From assembly GCA_002360455.1 (NCBI GenBank), contig DEQQ01000098.1:1-64000 (forward strand): DNA of 64,000 nt. The letters are read 5' to 3'. Positions 26,695 through 34,826 of the stretch are shown here, one piece after another (position 1 is the stretch's first letter; each line of letters opens with the position of its first letter). This DNA comes from Saprospiraceae bacterium UBA3362. GTDB lineage: Bacteria > Bacteroidota > Bacteroidia > Chitinophagales > Saprospiraceae. The translations under genes were made by a program, and so were the position numbers. The notes beneath the pieces were generated by a model that was not told where the DNA came from, did no database searches, and was given only the letters and a program-made list of their open reading frames with translations.

Positions 26695-29280
26695 ATGAAA
26701 AATTTTAATATATTATTCATTTTCTGTGTTTTAGCTTGTTTGACCAGCTGTCATAAGGATATTATTGACAAAGAAACCGATGTTACCCTAAATATTCCTG
26801 ACCCACCGGTGATCATTGATGCAACCAAACATAGTTTGTTGGGAAGAGTGATTGATGAGCAAGGCAACCCTGTCCAAAATGCCACAGTTTTCTGTTATAA
26901 GGTAAAAACGACGACAGATATTCACGGTGTTTTCCATTTTGAGGATGTACTCATGGATGCATTTAGTACAATGATCGTCGTTCAGAAAAGTGGTTATTTT
27001 CTAGCCTCTCACCGTTTTACTCCTGCAACAGGAAAGTATGCGTTTGCAGAAATTGGATTAATAAAAAAGAATAAAAGCGCAAGCTTCCTTTCGGAGAAAG
27101 GGTCCACATTCAAAGTAGGAAATGCTGAACTGTCTTTTGCGGGATCCAGCATTCAAGATGAGAACGGTTTGCTTTATAATGGCGAAGTTTATGTCTATGC
27201 GCACTATCTTGATCCTACAATTGAAAAAATGGATGAATTTATGCCGGGCGCTCTTTTGGCAAAAACAGAAAACGAAGGCATTATTAATATCGCAAGTTAT
27301 GGGATGATTTTGTGTGAGCTCGAAGATGCAAATGGAAAACCTCTTAATATCCTCGCTGGTAAAACCGCAAGTTTTCAACTGCCTATTCCTGCTTCTATTC
27401 AGGCAAATTCGCCCTCTGTCATTCCTTTATGGTATTTTGATCAATCCAAAGGCTATTGGATCAAGGAAGGGGAGGCCAAACAACATCAAGGAGTATATAA
27501 AGCAGAAGTAAAGCATTTTACTTGGTGGAACTGTGATATTCCGTTGGATAAACCAATATGTTTAAAGGGACGCGTACTTTACGATGACGGAACTCCGGCT
27601 TCAAATGTATTTATTGATTTTACAATTGATAATGTACCGGGACACATAGGCGGACGACCGGAATCTGATGGAAGTTTTGAAACCAAAGTTCCAGAAAATT
27701 TTATGTTAAATATGACTTTGATGTCTTCACAATGTTATGGACAATACTATTCGAAAAGTGTTATAGGTCTTTTTACTCAAAACACCATGCTGCAAGACAT
27801 TATAATTAAAAAAGACAAAGCAACTTTGATTTGCGGTAATGTAACCGATTGTAATGCTCAAGCTATAAGCTCGGGATATGTCATTGTTTCAGGAGAAAAA
27901 AATAGAACCAACTTTGCAAATCTAAATTCTGATGGATCATTTTGCGTTAATTTTTCTTGTTTTAGCGGAGACAGTGTAAGTTTGAAGGCATATAGTAATG
28001 CGACAAGTGAATATTCTGTAGAGTATAAAGTAAAATATGAAAGCAATATAAAATATAATTTAGTTCTTTGTAATAATTGCAATTTTTCAATCACTTTAGA
28101 GGAAATTCAGGTTCTGGATTGTTCAACAAATCAAGGCAAAATCCAAGCTAAAATCAATGGGGGAAGTGGACAGTTTACATACAAATGGAATGATGGAACA
28201 AACCAAAATAAATCTATTGCTGATTTTTCTAAACCTTATCAACTCTGCGTTACAGTTACAGATCAAAAGGATGGATGTGAAAAAAATAAATGTATTATTA
28301 CAGAAGCCAAATGGATGGAAGTGGATTCAATATTGGTTACACCGAATACTTGTAACAACTCCGTAGGCCAGATCAAATTCATATTAAGAAATGCAACAAT
28401 GCCTGTAAGGGTTAAAACAACAAACACTCAAGGAAACGTAGTATTTGATGGAATTTATCAAGGATCTATTCCCAATCTTGCTACAGGTCATTATAATTTG
28501 ACGATAACAGATGCAAAAAATTGTATTCGTGTTGTCTCCGCTTTTGTACAAGATGATTGCCCTTGCAATATTATTCTAAATTTAGAAAGTAACCTTCAGT
28601 TCTGTGGCCCTTCTGAAATTGAAATTGAAGCAAATAATGGAAGGCCGCCATATAAGTATCAATGGAGTAATGGAACTATAGGCGATAACATTGATATCGT
28701 TCAATCCGGTCAATATTGTGTTACAGTCACGGATAATAACAATTGCAGTACGAAGGCTTGTACTTTTGTTACAGTTGATAATTTTTTTGGAGATACATCA
28801 AAAACGATTTCTTGTATTAAAAAGGGATTTGAAATCACATACAAGAATCCCAGTAGCGAGCATGTATATTCTTACTACAACAGAGTTCTAACATCGCAAT
28901 ACTCACCAAAATTCAAAACTTGGGAGATTATTGACGGTGGGAAATATGTGGGTGTGTTAGCGACGCATGTGCTAAATGGTTGTGAGCATTATATTGATAA
29001 TATTCAATTTTGTTTATACAATTCACAGGAAATCAAATTTACGCCCAATCCTACTTCGTGCAGTTCATGCGAAGATGGTTTTATAAATATGTCAAGGATT
29101 TCCATAAGCCCTTGTGATCAGTCATCGAACAATTATCAGTGGGAAATTTATAAAAAAGGGGAAGACATTGAATTATCAGCAAAAAATAACAACAAACAGC
29201 TTCCAAAAGGAGTCTATGAAGTATACTATATTAATGGTAACGGATGTTATCTTTATGGAGAATTGGTAGAAATTAAATAA
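26695..29280 (+). CDS. Lipoprotein with CarboxypepD_reg-like and SprB-like repeats (cassette 2)
   Basis: 861 residues. Signal peptide with a clear lipobox, CLTSC (Cys20). Residues about 45-105 form a carboxypeptidase-regulatory-like domain (LLGRVIDEQGNPVQNATVFC, TTTDIHGVFHFEDV), matching the cassette 1 lipoprotein. The second half holds Cys-paired beta repeats of the SprB type (NGGSGQFTYKWNDGT..., NNGRPPYKYQWSNGTIG..., QYCVTVTDNNNCSTKAC), found in Bacteroidota surface adhesins. It has no T9SS tail. It lies 13 bases before the second sigma gene in one operon. It is probably a surface-exposed lipoprotein that binds or senses something outside; the ligand is unknown. Confidence 0.88.
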   Translation: MKNFNILFIFCVLACLTSCHKDIIDKETDVTLNIPDPPVIIDATKHSLLGRVIDEQGNPVQNATVFCYKVKTTTDIHGVFHFEDVLMDAFSTMIVVQKSGYFLASHRFTPATGKYAFAEIGLIKKNKSASFLSEKGSTFKVGNAELSFAGSSIQDENGLLYNGEVYVYAHYLDPTIEKMDEFMPGALLAKTENEGIINIASYGMILCELEDANGKPLNILAGKTASFQLPIPASIQANSPSVIPLWYFDQSKGYWIKEGEAKQHQGVYKAEVKHFTWWNCDIPLDKPICLKGRVLYDDGTPASNVFIDFTIDNVPGHIGGRPESDGSFETKVPENFMLNMTLMSSQCYGQYYSKSVIGLFTQNTMLQDIIIKKDKATLICGNVTDCNAQAISSGYVIVSGEKNRTNFANLNSDGSFCVNFSCFSGDSVSLKAYSNATSEYSVEYKVKYESNIKYNLVLCNNCNFSITLEEIQVLDCSTNQGKIQAKINGGSGQFTYKWNDGTNQNKSIADFSKPYQLCVTVTDQKDGCEKNKCIITEAKWMEVDSILVTPNTCNNSVGQIKFILRNATMPVRVKTTNTQGNVVFDGIYQGSIPNLATGHYNLTITDAKNCIRVVSAFVQDDCPCNIILNLESNLQFCGPSEIEIEANNGRPPYKYQWSNGTIGDNIDIVQSGQYCVTVTDNNNCSTKACTFVTVDNFFGDTSKTISCIKKGFEITYKNPSSEHVYSYYNRVLTSQYSPKFKTWEIIDGGKYVGVLATHVLNGCEHYIDNIQFCLYNSQEIKFTPNPTSCSSCEDGFINMSRISISPCDQSSNNYQWEIYKKGEDIELSAKNNNKQLPKGVYEVYYINGNGCYLYGELVEIK

Positions 29281-29293
29281 ACAGAGTATCGGG

Positions 29294-29893
29294 ATGAACG
29301 AAAGAGAATTAATAGCCGGCTGTGTCCTATCTGAGCCTAAAGCTCAAACCGAACTTGTTCGGCTATATTCTCCGTTCATTATGGGAATTTGCAGAAGATA
29401 TATGATGAATTACAGTCTTGAAGAAGATGCCTTACAAGAAAGTTTTATCCAGATTTTTCGATTCATTCACCAATTTCGGGAGGATGGTAATCTACAAGCT
29501 TGGATCAGAAAAATTACTGTAAATTGTTGTCTTCATCTCATTAAGAATTTTAATAAACACAGCTCTGATGAAATTAATGACTTTACGGAATCTTATCTTT
29601 CATCAAATGAACTGAATGCGCTTGACAACTTGAATGCACAAGAGCTAATCCATCTTATCCAACAATTGCCAAAAGGGTATCGCGAAGTTTTCAACCTTTA
29701 TGTGGTAGATGGATATTCACATCAGGAAATCGCTGAGCTGTTAGGATTTAACGAAAGCACTTCTCGATCTCAATTAAGCAGAGCAAAAGCATTGCTCCAA
29801 AAACAAATACAATTGTTGCTGCCTAACTCTAACTTCAAACTATCTCAAAAAGAAATTCAATCAGATAAGCCAATTTTAAATTTTGAATCATGA
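29294..29893 (+). CDS. ECF-type RNA polymerase sigma factor (cassette 2)
   Basis: 199 residues. Region 2 shows SLEEDALQESFIQIFRFI and WIRKITVNCCLHLIKNF. Region 4 shows LPKGYREVFNLYVVDGYSHQ and EIAELLGFNESTSRSQLSRA, which matches cassette 1's region 4 at most positions, so the two may recognise related promoters. Its stop overlaps the start of the next gene in an ATGA junction (29890-29893), strong coupling to the putative anti-sigma. Confidence 0.94.
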   Translation: MNERELIAGCVLSEPKAQTELVRLYSPFIMGICRRYMMNYSLEEDALQESFIQIFRFIHQFREDGNLQAWIRKITVNCCLHLIKNFNKHSSDEINDFTESYLSSNELNALDNLNAQELIHLIQQLPKGYREVFNLYVVDGYSHQEIAELLGFNESTSRSQLSRAKALLQKQIQLLLPNSNFKLSQKEIQSDKPILNFES

Positions 29894-31320
29894 ATAAGAA
29901 CTATAAATCATTGGAATCCATATTCAGATCAAAGCTGCATCAACATAATGAAAAAGTTGACCTTGAAAACCTTTTGGTTCATCTGAATTTAAAAGAAGAA
30001 AAAAAATCAAACAGGGTTTTTTGGTTTTGGGGATTGGGAATTGCCTTTTCATTTTTAATGGCTTTTGTATCTTTTTCTCAATTCGATTTGCTTGATGGAC
30101 AAACTGCTTTGAGCCATAATAATAGTTCGGTAAACAATGAGATGAGAATAAATTCAGAGGTCAATGGAAATAATTCTCTTACAAACACAAAGGAAAGACT
30201 TGAAAAAGAGAATGAAGCCACCAATGAAGACCTAAAAGTTCAAAGTTTATTTACCAAAAGGGTTGACCTAAACGCAGGAAATTTAATATCTGAAAACAAT
30301 CGCAAGCCCTTCACTCAAATTGATAAAACCAATTTTGGCCAACATTCTATCATCAAAATGGATAATCCTGAGATTGCCTCAATGGAGGCAAAATCTGTTT
30401 CATCCATTATAGAATCCGAAGAAAGCTCTGGGCCTGTTTATTCTCCGGCTCTTTTCGATAACAACTTAATTCACCCAACTGAAGCTCATTTTGGTCGTTT
30501 ACTAGAGAAGACAGAGTTTTTGAATAAACGTTACGACCGGTTTGAATTGCTTCCAAAAAGACCTAGAGTAAGAGGAATAGACTGTTATAGTTTTATCGGA
30601 AACAGTTCGAAATTTGCTCTAGAAATTATTCCAACTTATGTACTTCCTTGGAAAAAATTGGTTTATACAGGCACTGAGGTAGATACATTTTTTGACCAAT
30701 TTAAAAATAATGAACATACATTAGAAGGATTCTCGATTGCTGTTAATGCCATTTATTTTTCAAAGCAGAATTGGTACGCAAAAACCGGAGTTAAATTTTG
30801 CTCTATTTCTGAGCAGTATAAAGATTTTACTAAAAATACAAGAATAGACACAACTTTTGGGATTAAAGCAATATATCTTGATCCAAACGGGGACAGCACG
30901 ATTGTCTATGGAAAAATACCTATCACGGTCACAAGCCTCAAGGAACGCGTATTGTATTCATATCTCAGATTATTGGATGTTCAACTTGGACTCGGGTATC
31001 AATACCCGTTAGGAAAGTGGTCAATAATGGCAGATGTAATGGCCAATTTTAATTTACTATATAAGATCAATGGAAGATCTGTCAATACTAACGCTCAAAT
31101 AGTGGACTTTGATAATCCATCCAATACTAACCAAGGAACAAGTTTGGGGGTGAACGCAGTGGCAAGTTTAAAGCTAGCTTATCAATTTCGTCCAAACTGG
31201 CAGATGGCTTTTGGACCTGAAGTCTATTTGCATAGAAAGATTTTTTCTCCGTCTCAGTCAATTTATCAAAGAAGTTATCAGATTACCGGCCTGTCTTTAG
31301 CTTGCATAAAGACATTTTAA
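29890..31320 (+). CDS. Putative anti-sigma: one TM helix, linker and beta-barrel-like C-terminus (cassette 2)
   Basis: 476 residues with the same plan as the gene at 20686. It has a short cytoplasmic-type N-terminus (about 1-38), Lys/Arg before one TM helix (FWFWGLGIAFSFLMAFVSFS), a low-complexity Asn/Glu/Lys linker to about 200, then a strand-rich domain (KFALEIIPTYVLPW, WYAKTGVKFCSI, LDVQLGLGYQYPLGKWSIMA, WQMAFGPEVYLHR) that looks like a small outer-membrane barrel. The two proteins align poorly in the linker but share order and context. Anti-sigma function is inferred from position and the 4-base overlap. Confidence 0.8.
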   Translation: MNKNYKSLESIFRSKLHQHNEKVDLENLLVHLNLKEEKKSNRVFWFWGLGIAFSFLMAFVSFSQFDLLDGQTALSHNNSSVNNEMRINSEVNGNNSLTNTKERLEKENEATNEDLKVQSLFTKRVDLNAGNLISENNRKPFTQIDKTNFGQHSIIKMDNPEIASMEAKSVSSIIESEESSGPVYSPALFDNNLIHPTEAHFGRLLEKTEFLNKRYDRFELLPKRPRVRGIDCYSFIGNSSKFALEIIPTYVLPWKKLVYTGTEVDTFFDQFKNNEHTLEGFSIAVNAIYFSKQNWYAKTGVKFCSISEQYKDFTKNTRIDTTFGIKAIYLDPNGDSTIVYGKIPITVTSLKERVLYSYLRLLDVQLGLGYQYPLGKWSIMADVMANFNLLYKINGRSVNTNAQIVDFDNPSNTNQGTSLGVNAVASLKLAYQFRPNWQMAFGPEVYLHRKIFSPSQSIYQRSYQITGLSLACIKTF

Positions 31321-31336
31321 TTGTTGAATTCTTCAA

Positions 31337-32293
31337 TTAAATTTTGTCAATATCTTCAAGATATAAAAGTTTCAATAGGATTTTAGTCACCATTTCCAAA
31401 CTATTCGGATCTACAGAATTGTCATCGTCCTTGTGCGTATGCCAATGGGAGACAAAACCAGTTTTTGATCCTGCGGGTCTATTGATAATATCAATCATTG
31501 GGATTCCAGCGATTTGGTTTACAAAAACATGGTCGTCTGTAATTGCACCATTCAATATTTTTTTGAAATTGGCTTCGTACCCTTCTTCTTTGGCTATAGA
31601 CCATACTTTTTCCAATACTCTTGGAGCATAATATTTTGAGGCTTCATCGTATGTGTACAATGGATTGGTTCCTCCCACCATGTCCAATAAAATTCCATAG
31701 TCAGCTTTAAACCCTTTAGCCTTAGCTTCTTTTGACCAATGCTGGGATCCTAAACACCAACTCAAAGGATCTGAACCATTATCATTGCCATAATCTTCAG
31801 CATCAAAGAGTACAATTTCGACACCAACTTTATTGAGTTTTTTCTGATTAATCAATCGGCTTAATTCGAGTAATACTGCAACTCCGGAGGCTCCATCATC
31901 TGCACCTAAAATAGCCTGTTTGTGCTTGCTGCTGTCCTCATCGTGGTCTGCAAAAGGCCTTGAATCCCAATGGGCAGCCAATAGAATAGTTTGCTTAGCT
32001 TTGGGGTTTGATCTGGCTATAATATTAAATGCCGGATGAGTTTTTCCGTCGAAGGTTTGAGCAGTAAACTCTTGGGTTTCTACTTCCATACCATGAGATT
32101 TGAATTGCTCTACCAACCAATTTTTACAATTTACATGGGCCTCTGTACTCGGAACCCTGGGTCCAAAGGAAGTTTGTTTCCTGACAAATCCATAAGCCGA
32201 GCTTTTGTCAACTTGGGGAAGGTCGGTCAATTCTCTTTTACAGCCCATGAACAATGAAAGGATTCCAATGCAGCAAATAATCTTCAGTTTCAC
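31337..32293 (-). CDS. Glutaminyl-peptide cyclotransferase (M28-type), lipoprotein
   Basis: Zinc enzyme that turns N-terminal Gln of exported proteins into pyroglutamate. GTG start; lipobox FMGC (Cys18), so it is anchored in the envelope. M28 metal motifs: AAHWDSRPFADHD (H108), LGADDGASGVAVLLEL (D132), DAEDYG, and the distal HTHKDD near the C-terminus. The WCLGSQHW stretch is characteristic of glutaminyl cyclase rather than aminopeptidase. Many exported proteins in this window are cut before Gln, giving it obvious substrates. A -7 box at 32320-32327 precedes it. Confidence 0.88.
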   Translation of the reverse strand: MKLKIICCIGILSLFMGCKRELTDLPQVDKSSAYGFVRKQTSFGPRVPSTEAHVNCKNWLVEQFKSHGMEVETQEFTAQTFDGKTHPAFNIIARSNPKAKQTILLAAHWDSRPFADHDEDSSKHKQAILGADDGASGVAVLLELSRLINQKKLNKVGVEIVLFDAEDYGNDNGSDPLSWCLGSQHWSKEAKAKGFKADYGILLDMVGGTNPLYTYDEASKYYAPRVLEKVWSIAKEEGYEANFKKILNGAITDDHVFVNQIAGIPMIDIINRPAGSKTGFVSHWHTHKDDDNSVDPNSLEMVTKILLKLLYLEDIDKI

Positions 32294-32319
32294 CTTAAAT
32301 TAGAATTTAGTTATTGCTA

Positions 32320-32327
32320 CAAAATTA
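32320..32327 (-). promoter_or_regulatory. -7 box for the glutaminyl cyclase gene
   Basis: TAATTTTG on the minus strand, about 27 bases before the GTG start; fits TAnnTTTG. No -33 TTG at the usual distance. Confidence 0.45.
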
Positions 32328-32468
32328 CTACTTCATGGCAGATATGTCCTTTTATTCTTCTTGTTTAGCTATTTGTTATGATTTTCGGGGGACTAAAGCA
32401 AGATCACAGGACTATTGGTTGGAGTCACACATATCTTAATTATTCCTTAAAATTTTATTTGTCTATAC

Positions 32469-32495
32469 AATTAATACAAATGTATATTAATTTTG
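32469..32495 (+). promoter_or_regulatory. Likely MarR autoregulatory operator over its -7 box
   Basis: Near-palindrome AATTAATAC-AAAT-GTATATTAATT (32469-32492) overlaps the -7 box TAATTTTG (32488-32495), immediately before the marR ATG at 32499. MarR dimers bind such AT-rich palindromes and usually repress their own gene. The -7 box is so close to the ATG that the mRNA is likely leaderless or nearly so. Confidence 0.6.
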
Positions 32496-32498
32496 TGC

Positions 32499-32963
32499 AT
32501 GAAATTGGAACAAGCTATAAAGCAGACCAAGTTTTTGAGCGAGTATCACAAGTTGCATGTCAATCTTTTGTACACTTCTGCTTGGCTAAAGGCATTGACC
32601 AATGAAAAACTTAAACCTTTTGGAATCAGTGCAGAGCAATTTAATGTACTTAGAATTCTAAAAGGTGCACGGCCAACAAAAGTGAATCTGGGATATGTAG
32701 CGGACAGAATGATTAACAAAGACAGTAATGCAAGTAGGTTAATAGACAAATTGGTACTCAGAGCATTGGTGGATAGGATAGAATGTCCTGAGGATAGAAG
32801 AAGAGTAGAGTTGAGTATCAATGAAAGCGGAGTAAAGTTGATTGATGAAGCCTCTGAGCAAGTGGAACAGATAGAAATCGAGATGAAAGATATTGACTTG
32901 GAGAAAGTTAGAGAGTTCAATCTGTTTTTAGAGAAATTGAGAGAAAATCACAGATTGACTTAA
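32499..32963 (+). CDS. MarR-family transcriptional regulator
   Basis: 154 residues of winged-helix regulator. Helical dimer ends flank a core with FGISAEQFNVLRILKGARP, the recognition region VADRMINKDSNASRLIDKLV, and the wing PEDRRRVELSINESG. I start at the ATG at 32499 (MKLEQAIKQ), which is the usual N-terminus in this group. The in-frame TTG six bases upstream lies in the promoter box. A yceI gene follows 64 bases downstream, a common Bacteroidota pairing, so YceI is its probable target. Confidence 0.93.
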   Translation: MKLEQAIKQTKFLSEYHKLHVNLLYTSAWLKALTNEKLKPFGISAEQFNVLRILKGARPTKVNLGYVADRMINKDSNASRLIDKLVLRALVDRIECPEDRRRVELSINESGVKLIDEASEQVEQIEIEMKDIDLEKVREFNLFLEKLRENHRLT

Positions 32964-33027
32964 CAAATTTTTAACAATAAATAAGGAACTTTATTAATTA
33001 GAATTAAATTATTTAAAACACATAACG

Positions 33028-33627
33028 ATGAAAAGTACATTTTATGCTATTGCGCTGATTTTCAGCGTTTCACTTTTGGCATTCAAAGTGAATCCAAAAG
33101 AAAAAGTATTCAAAATTCCGGTTAACACAAAGACTTCTACTGTATCTTGGCTTGGAAAAAAAGTGACAGGACAGCATAGTGGAAATGTTAGCCTTCAATC
33201 AGGAAGTGTTGAGTTTTCTACAGGAAAACTCAAGACAGGGATGTTTGAAATTGATATGAATTCTATCTCTTGCACGGATCTCAAAGGAGAGTATGCAAAC
33301 AAACTTGTTGGGCATTTAAAAAGTGACGATTTTTTTGGTGTTGCAAAATTTCCAAAAGCAACATTAAAAATAACAAATGTTAGTTACACAGAAAAAAACA
33401 AGGCTGATGTTACCGGTGATTTAACGATCAAAGGAATAACAAAGGCTGTTTCTTTTCCGGCAATTATAGAAATTAATGGAAAAAATTTAACGGCCAACGC
33501 AACAATTTCCGTAGATAGAACATTATATGATATAAAATATGGTTCTGGCTCATTTTTTGATAATTTGGGAGATAAGGCTATAGATAATGAGTTTAAGCTG
33601 ACCGTGAACCTAAAGACAGGAAATTAA
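33028..33627 (+). CDS. YceI-family periplasmic lipid-binding protein
   Basis: 199 residues: signal peptide (about 1-20), then the YceI lipocalin-like barrel: STVSWLGKKVTGQHSGNVSL, FEIDMNSISCTDLKGEY, HLKSDDFFGVAKFPKATLKI, LTIKGITKAVSFPA and YDIKYGSGSFFDNLGDKAID. Family members bind isoprenoid or polyprenyl chains in the periplasm; the ligand here is unknown. It probably shares its transcript and control with the upstream marR gene, and a very strong terminator follows. Confidence 0.95.
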   Translation: MKSTFYAIALIFSVSLLAFKVNPKEKVFKIPVNTKTSTVSWLGKKVTGQHSGNVSLQSGSVEFSTGKLKTGMFEIDMNSISCTDLKGEYANKLVGHLKSDDFFGVAKFPKATLKITNVSYTEKNKADVTGDLTIKGITKAVSFPAIIEINGKNLTANATISVDRTLYDIKYGSGSFFDNLGDKAIDNEFKLTVNLKTGN

Positions 33628-33682
33628 TGTTAGAGTTTAAAAGCTCTACTTTTTAAAATTTTTTATTATTTCATTCATTTGT

Positions 33683-33719
33683 CCGGGGTCTGGAAAACGT
33701 CCAGCCCCGGTTTTTTTTT
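33683..33719 (+). terminator. Rho-independent terminator after yceI
   Basis: CCGGGG-T-CTGGA ... TCCAG-CCCCGG hairpin with a small loop, then nine T. It closes the marR-yceI transcript. Confidence 0.95.
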
Positions 33720-33806
33720 GCTTAAAGCTGTAGGATTCATTCCGAACCGGCAATTTGGAATTTGGAGATTGTCAAGCCTGTTATTCTTCAATCGGGGAAT
33801 AGAAAT

Positions 33807-33814
33807 TATCTTTG
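33807..33814 (+). promoter_or_regulatory. -7 box for the 33846 gene
   Basis: TATCTTTG, about 31 bases before the TTG start at 33846. It supports the TTG start, since an in-frame stop (33813-33815) lies between the box and any earlier start. Confidence 0.5.
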
Positions 33815-33845
33815 AATTTTATGTTTTTATAATTCGAAATCGAAG

Positions 33846-34790
33846 TTGGATCTGAATCTTTATTTTTCTAGACTAAAACCGGACAAGGTCCATTCACTCG
33901 TAGGAGCAATAGAACTTCTGGATCAGTGGATTCTTAAAATCCTAGAAGATGGACTGAGAATTTTAGAACAGGACGATAGTCGCTTACAAGAGATTTCAAC
34001 CCGATTATCTGATTTGGGGGCCGGTGCGCTTTCCAAAAGAATTAGATTATTTAAAGAATTCATTGCAACAGAAAATTGGCAAGAAAGAATATTGCATGAA
34101 CTTGCAACTATGTCCAAATTAACTCATTTGATCCAATCTAAGTCTTCCTTATCCCTTTATGATGCTGAGGATATACTTGCATATATAGGGTTTAGCCATA
34201 AAAAGGCAGATGTAATGGCTCTGAATATTCAGCAACAAGATCAATGGAAACTTATTGGTCAGTTAAATGAAAAAGAAGAACAATTACGTCTGAGGAGATC
34301 TTGGTTTTATGGCAACTCCACACAATCAATTGCTCTTGTTTTGGAGTATCAGGTTAATGTTTTTTCTCCCTATCAAGTTTATAAATTCAATAGAGATTAT
34401 CATGATAAGGTGTATTTTTATCCCGGCGCGGTAAAACAAAGAATAGTCCAACTATCTACTGATAAGTCTTCTCCACCAGCAAATTGGAATATTACTGTAA
34501 AGAGCTTAGAAGAATCTATTGAGGATTTTCAGAAAGCATTGCTTGCAAATCCGTTTCTTCAAAATTTTGTGCAAATCATCACAGGATGTAGAATCATTAA
34601 AATCAAAGATCAATTCTACCTCCAAGACCAAAATGGGCTACTATTGGCAATTGCAAATAACATTGAACAATTGAATAAAATATATCCTTATACTTTAAGC
34701 AAGGATTGCATTTTCTTTTTGGAGAGAGGACAGAATTTACAAAATAAAATATTATCCCTTCTCCTTGGAGAATTGCATATATTCGTTTAG
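33846..34790 (+). CDS. Protein related to the non-SWIM part of SWIM-cluster proteins (function unknown)
   Basis: 314 residues from a TTG start. The parts with LSDLGAGALSKRIRLFKEFI, WQERILHELATMSKLTHLIQ, QWKLIGQLNEKEEQLRLRRS and VYFYPGAVKQRIVQL remind me of the segment after the zinc finger in SWIM-domain proteins that sit with MoxR ATPase and VWA genes. Here there is no CxC...CxH finger, and no MoxR or VWA gene is nearby. It could be a stand-alone or N-terminally reduced relative. The family link is from memory and moderate; no enzyme motif is visible. Confidence 0.7.
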   Translation: MDLNLYFSRLKPDKVHSLVGAIELLDQWILKILEDGLRILEQDDSRLQEISTRLSDLGAGALSKRIRLFKEFIATENWQERILHELATMSKLTHLIQSKSSLSLYDAEDILAYIGFSHKKADVMALNIQQQDQWKLIGQLNEKEEQLRLRRSWFYGNSTQSIALVLEYQVNVFSPYQVYKFNRDYHDKVYFYPGAVKQRIVQLSTDKSSPPANWNITVKSLEESIEDFQKALLANPFLQNFVQIITGCRIIKIKDQFYLQDQNGLLLAIANNIEQLNKIYPYTLSKDCIFFLERGQNLQNKILSLLLGELHIFV

Positions 34791-34826
34791 ATTCACTTAG
34801 TAAATAGTGTAATTTTGATCGCGTGG

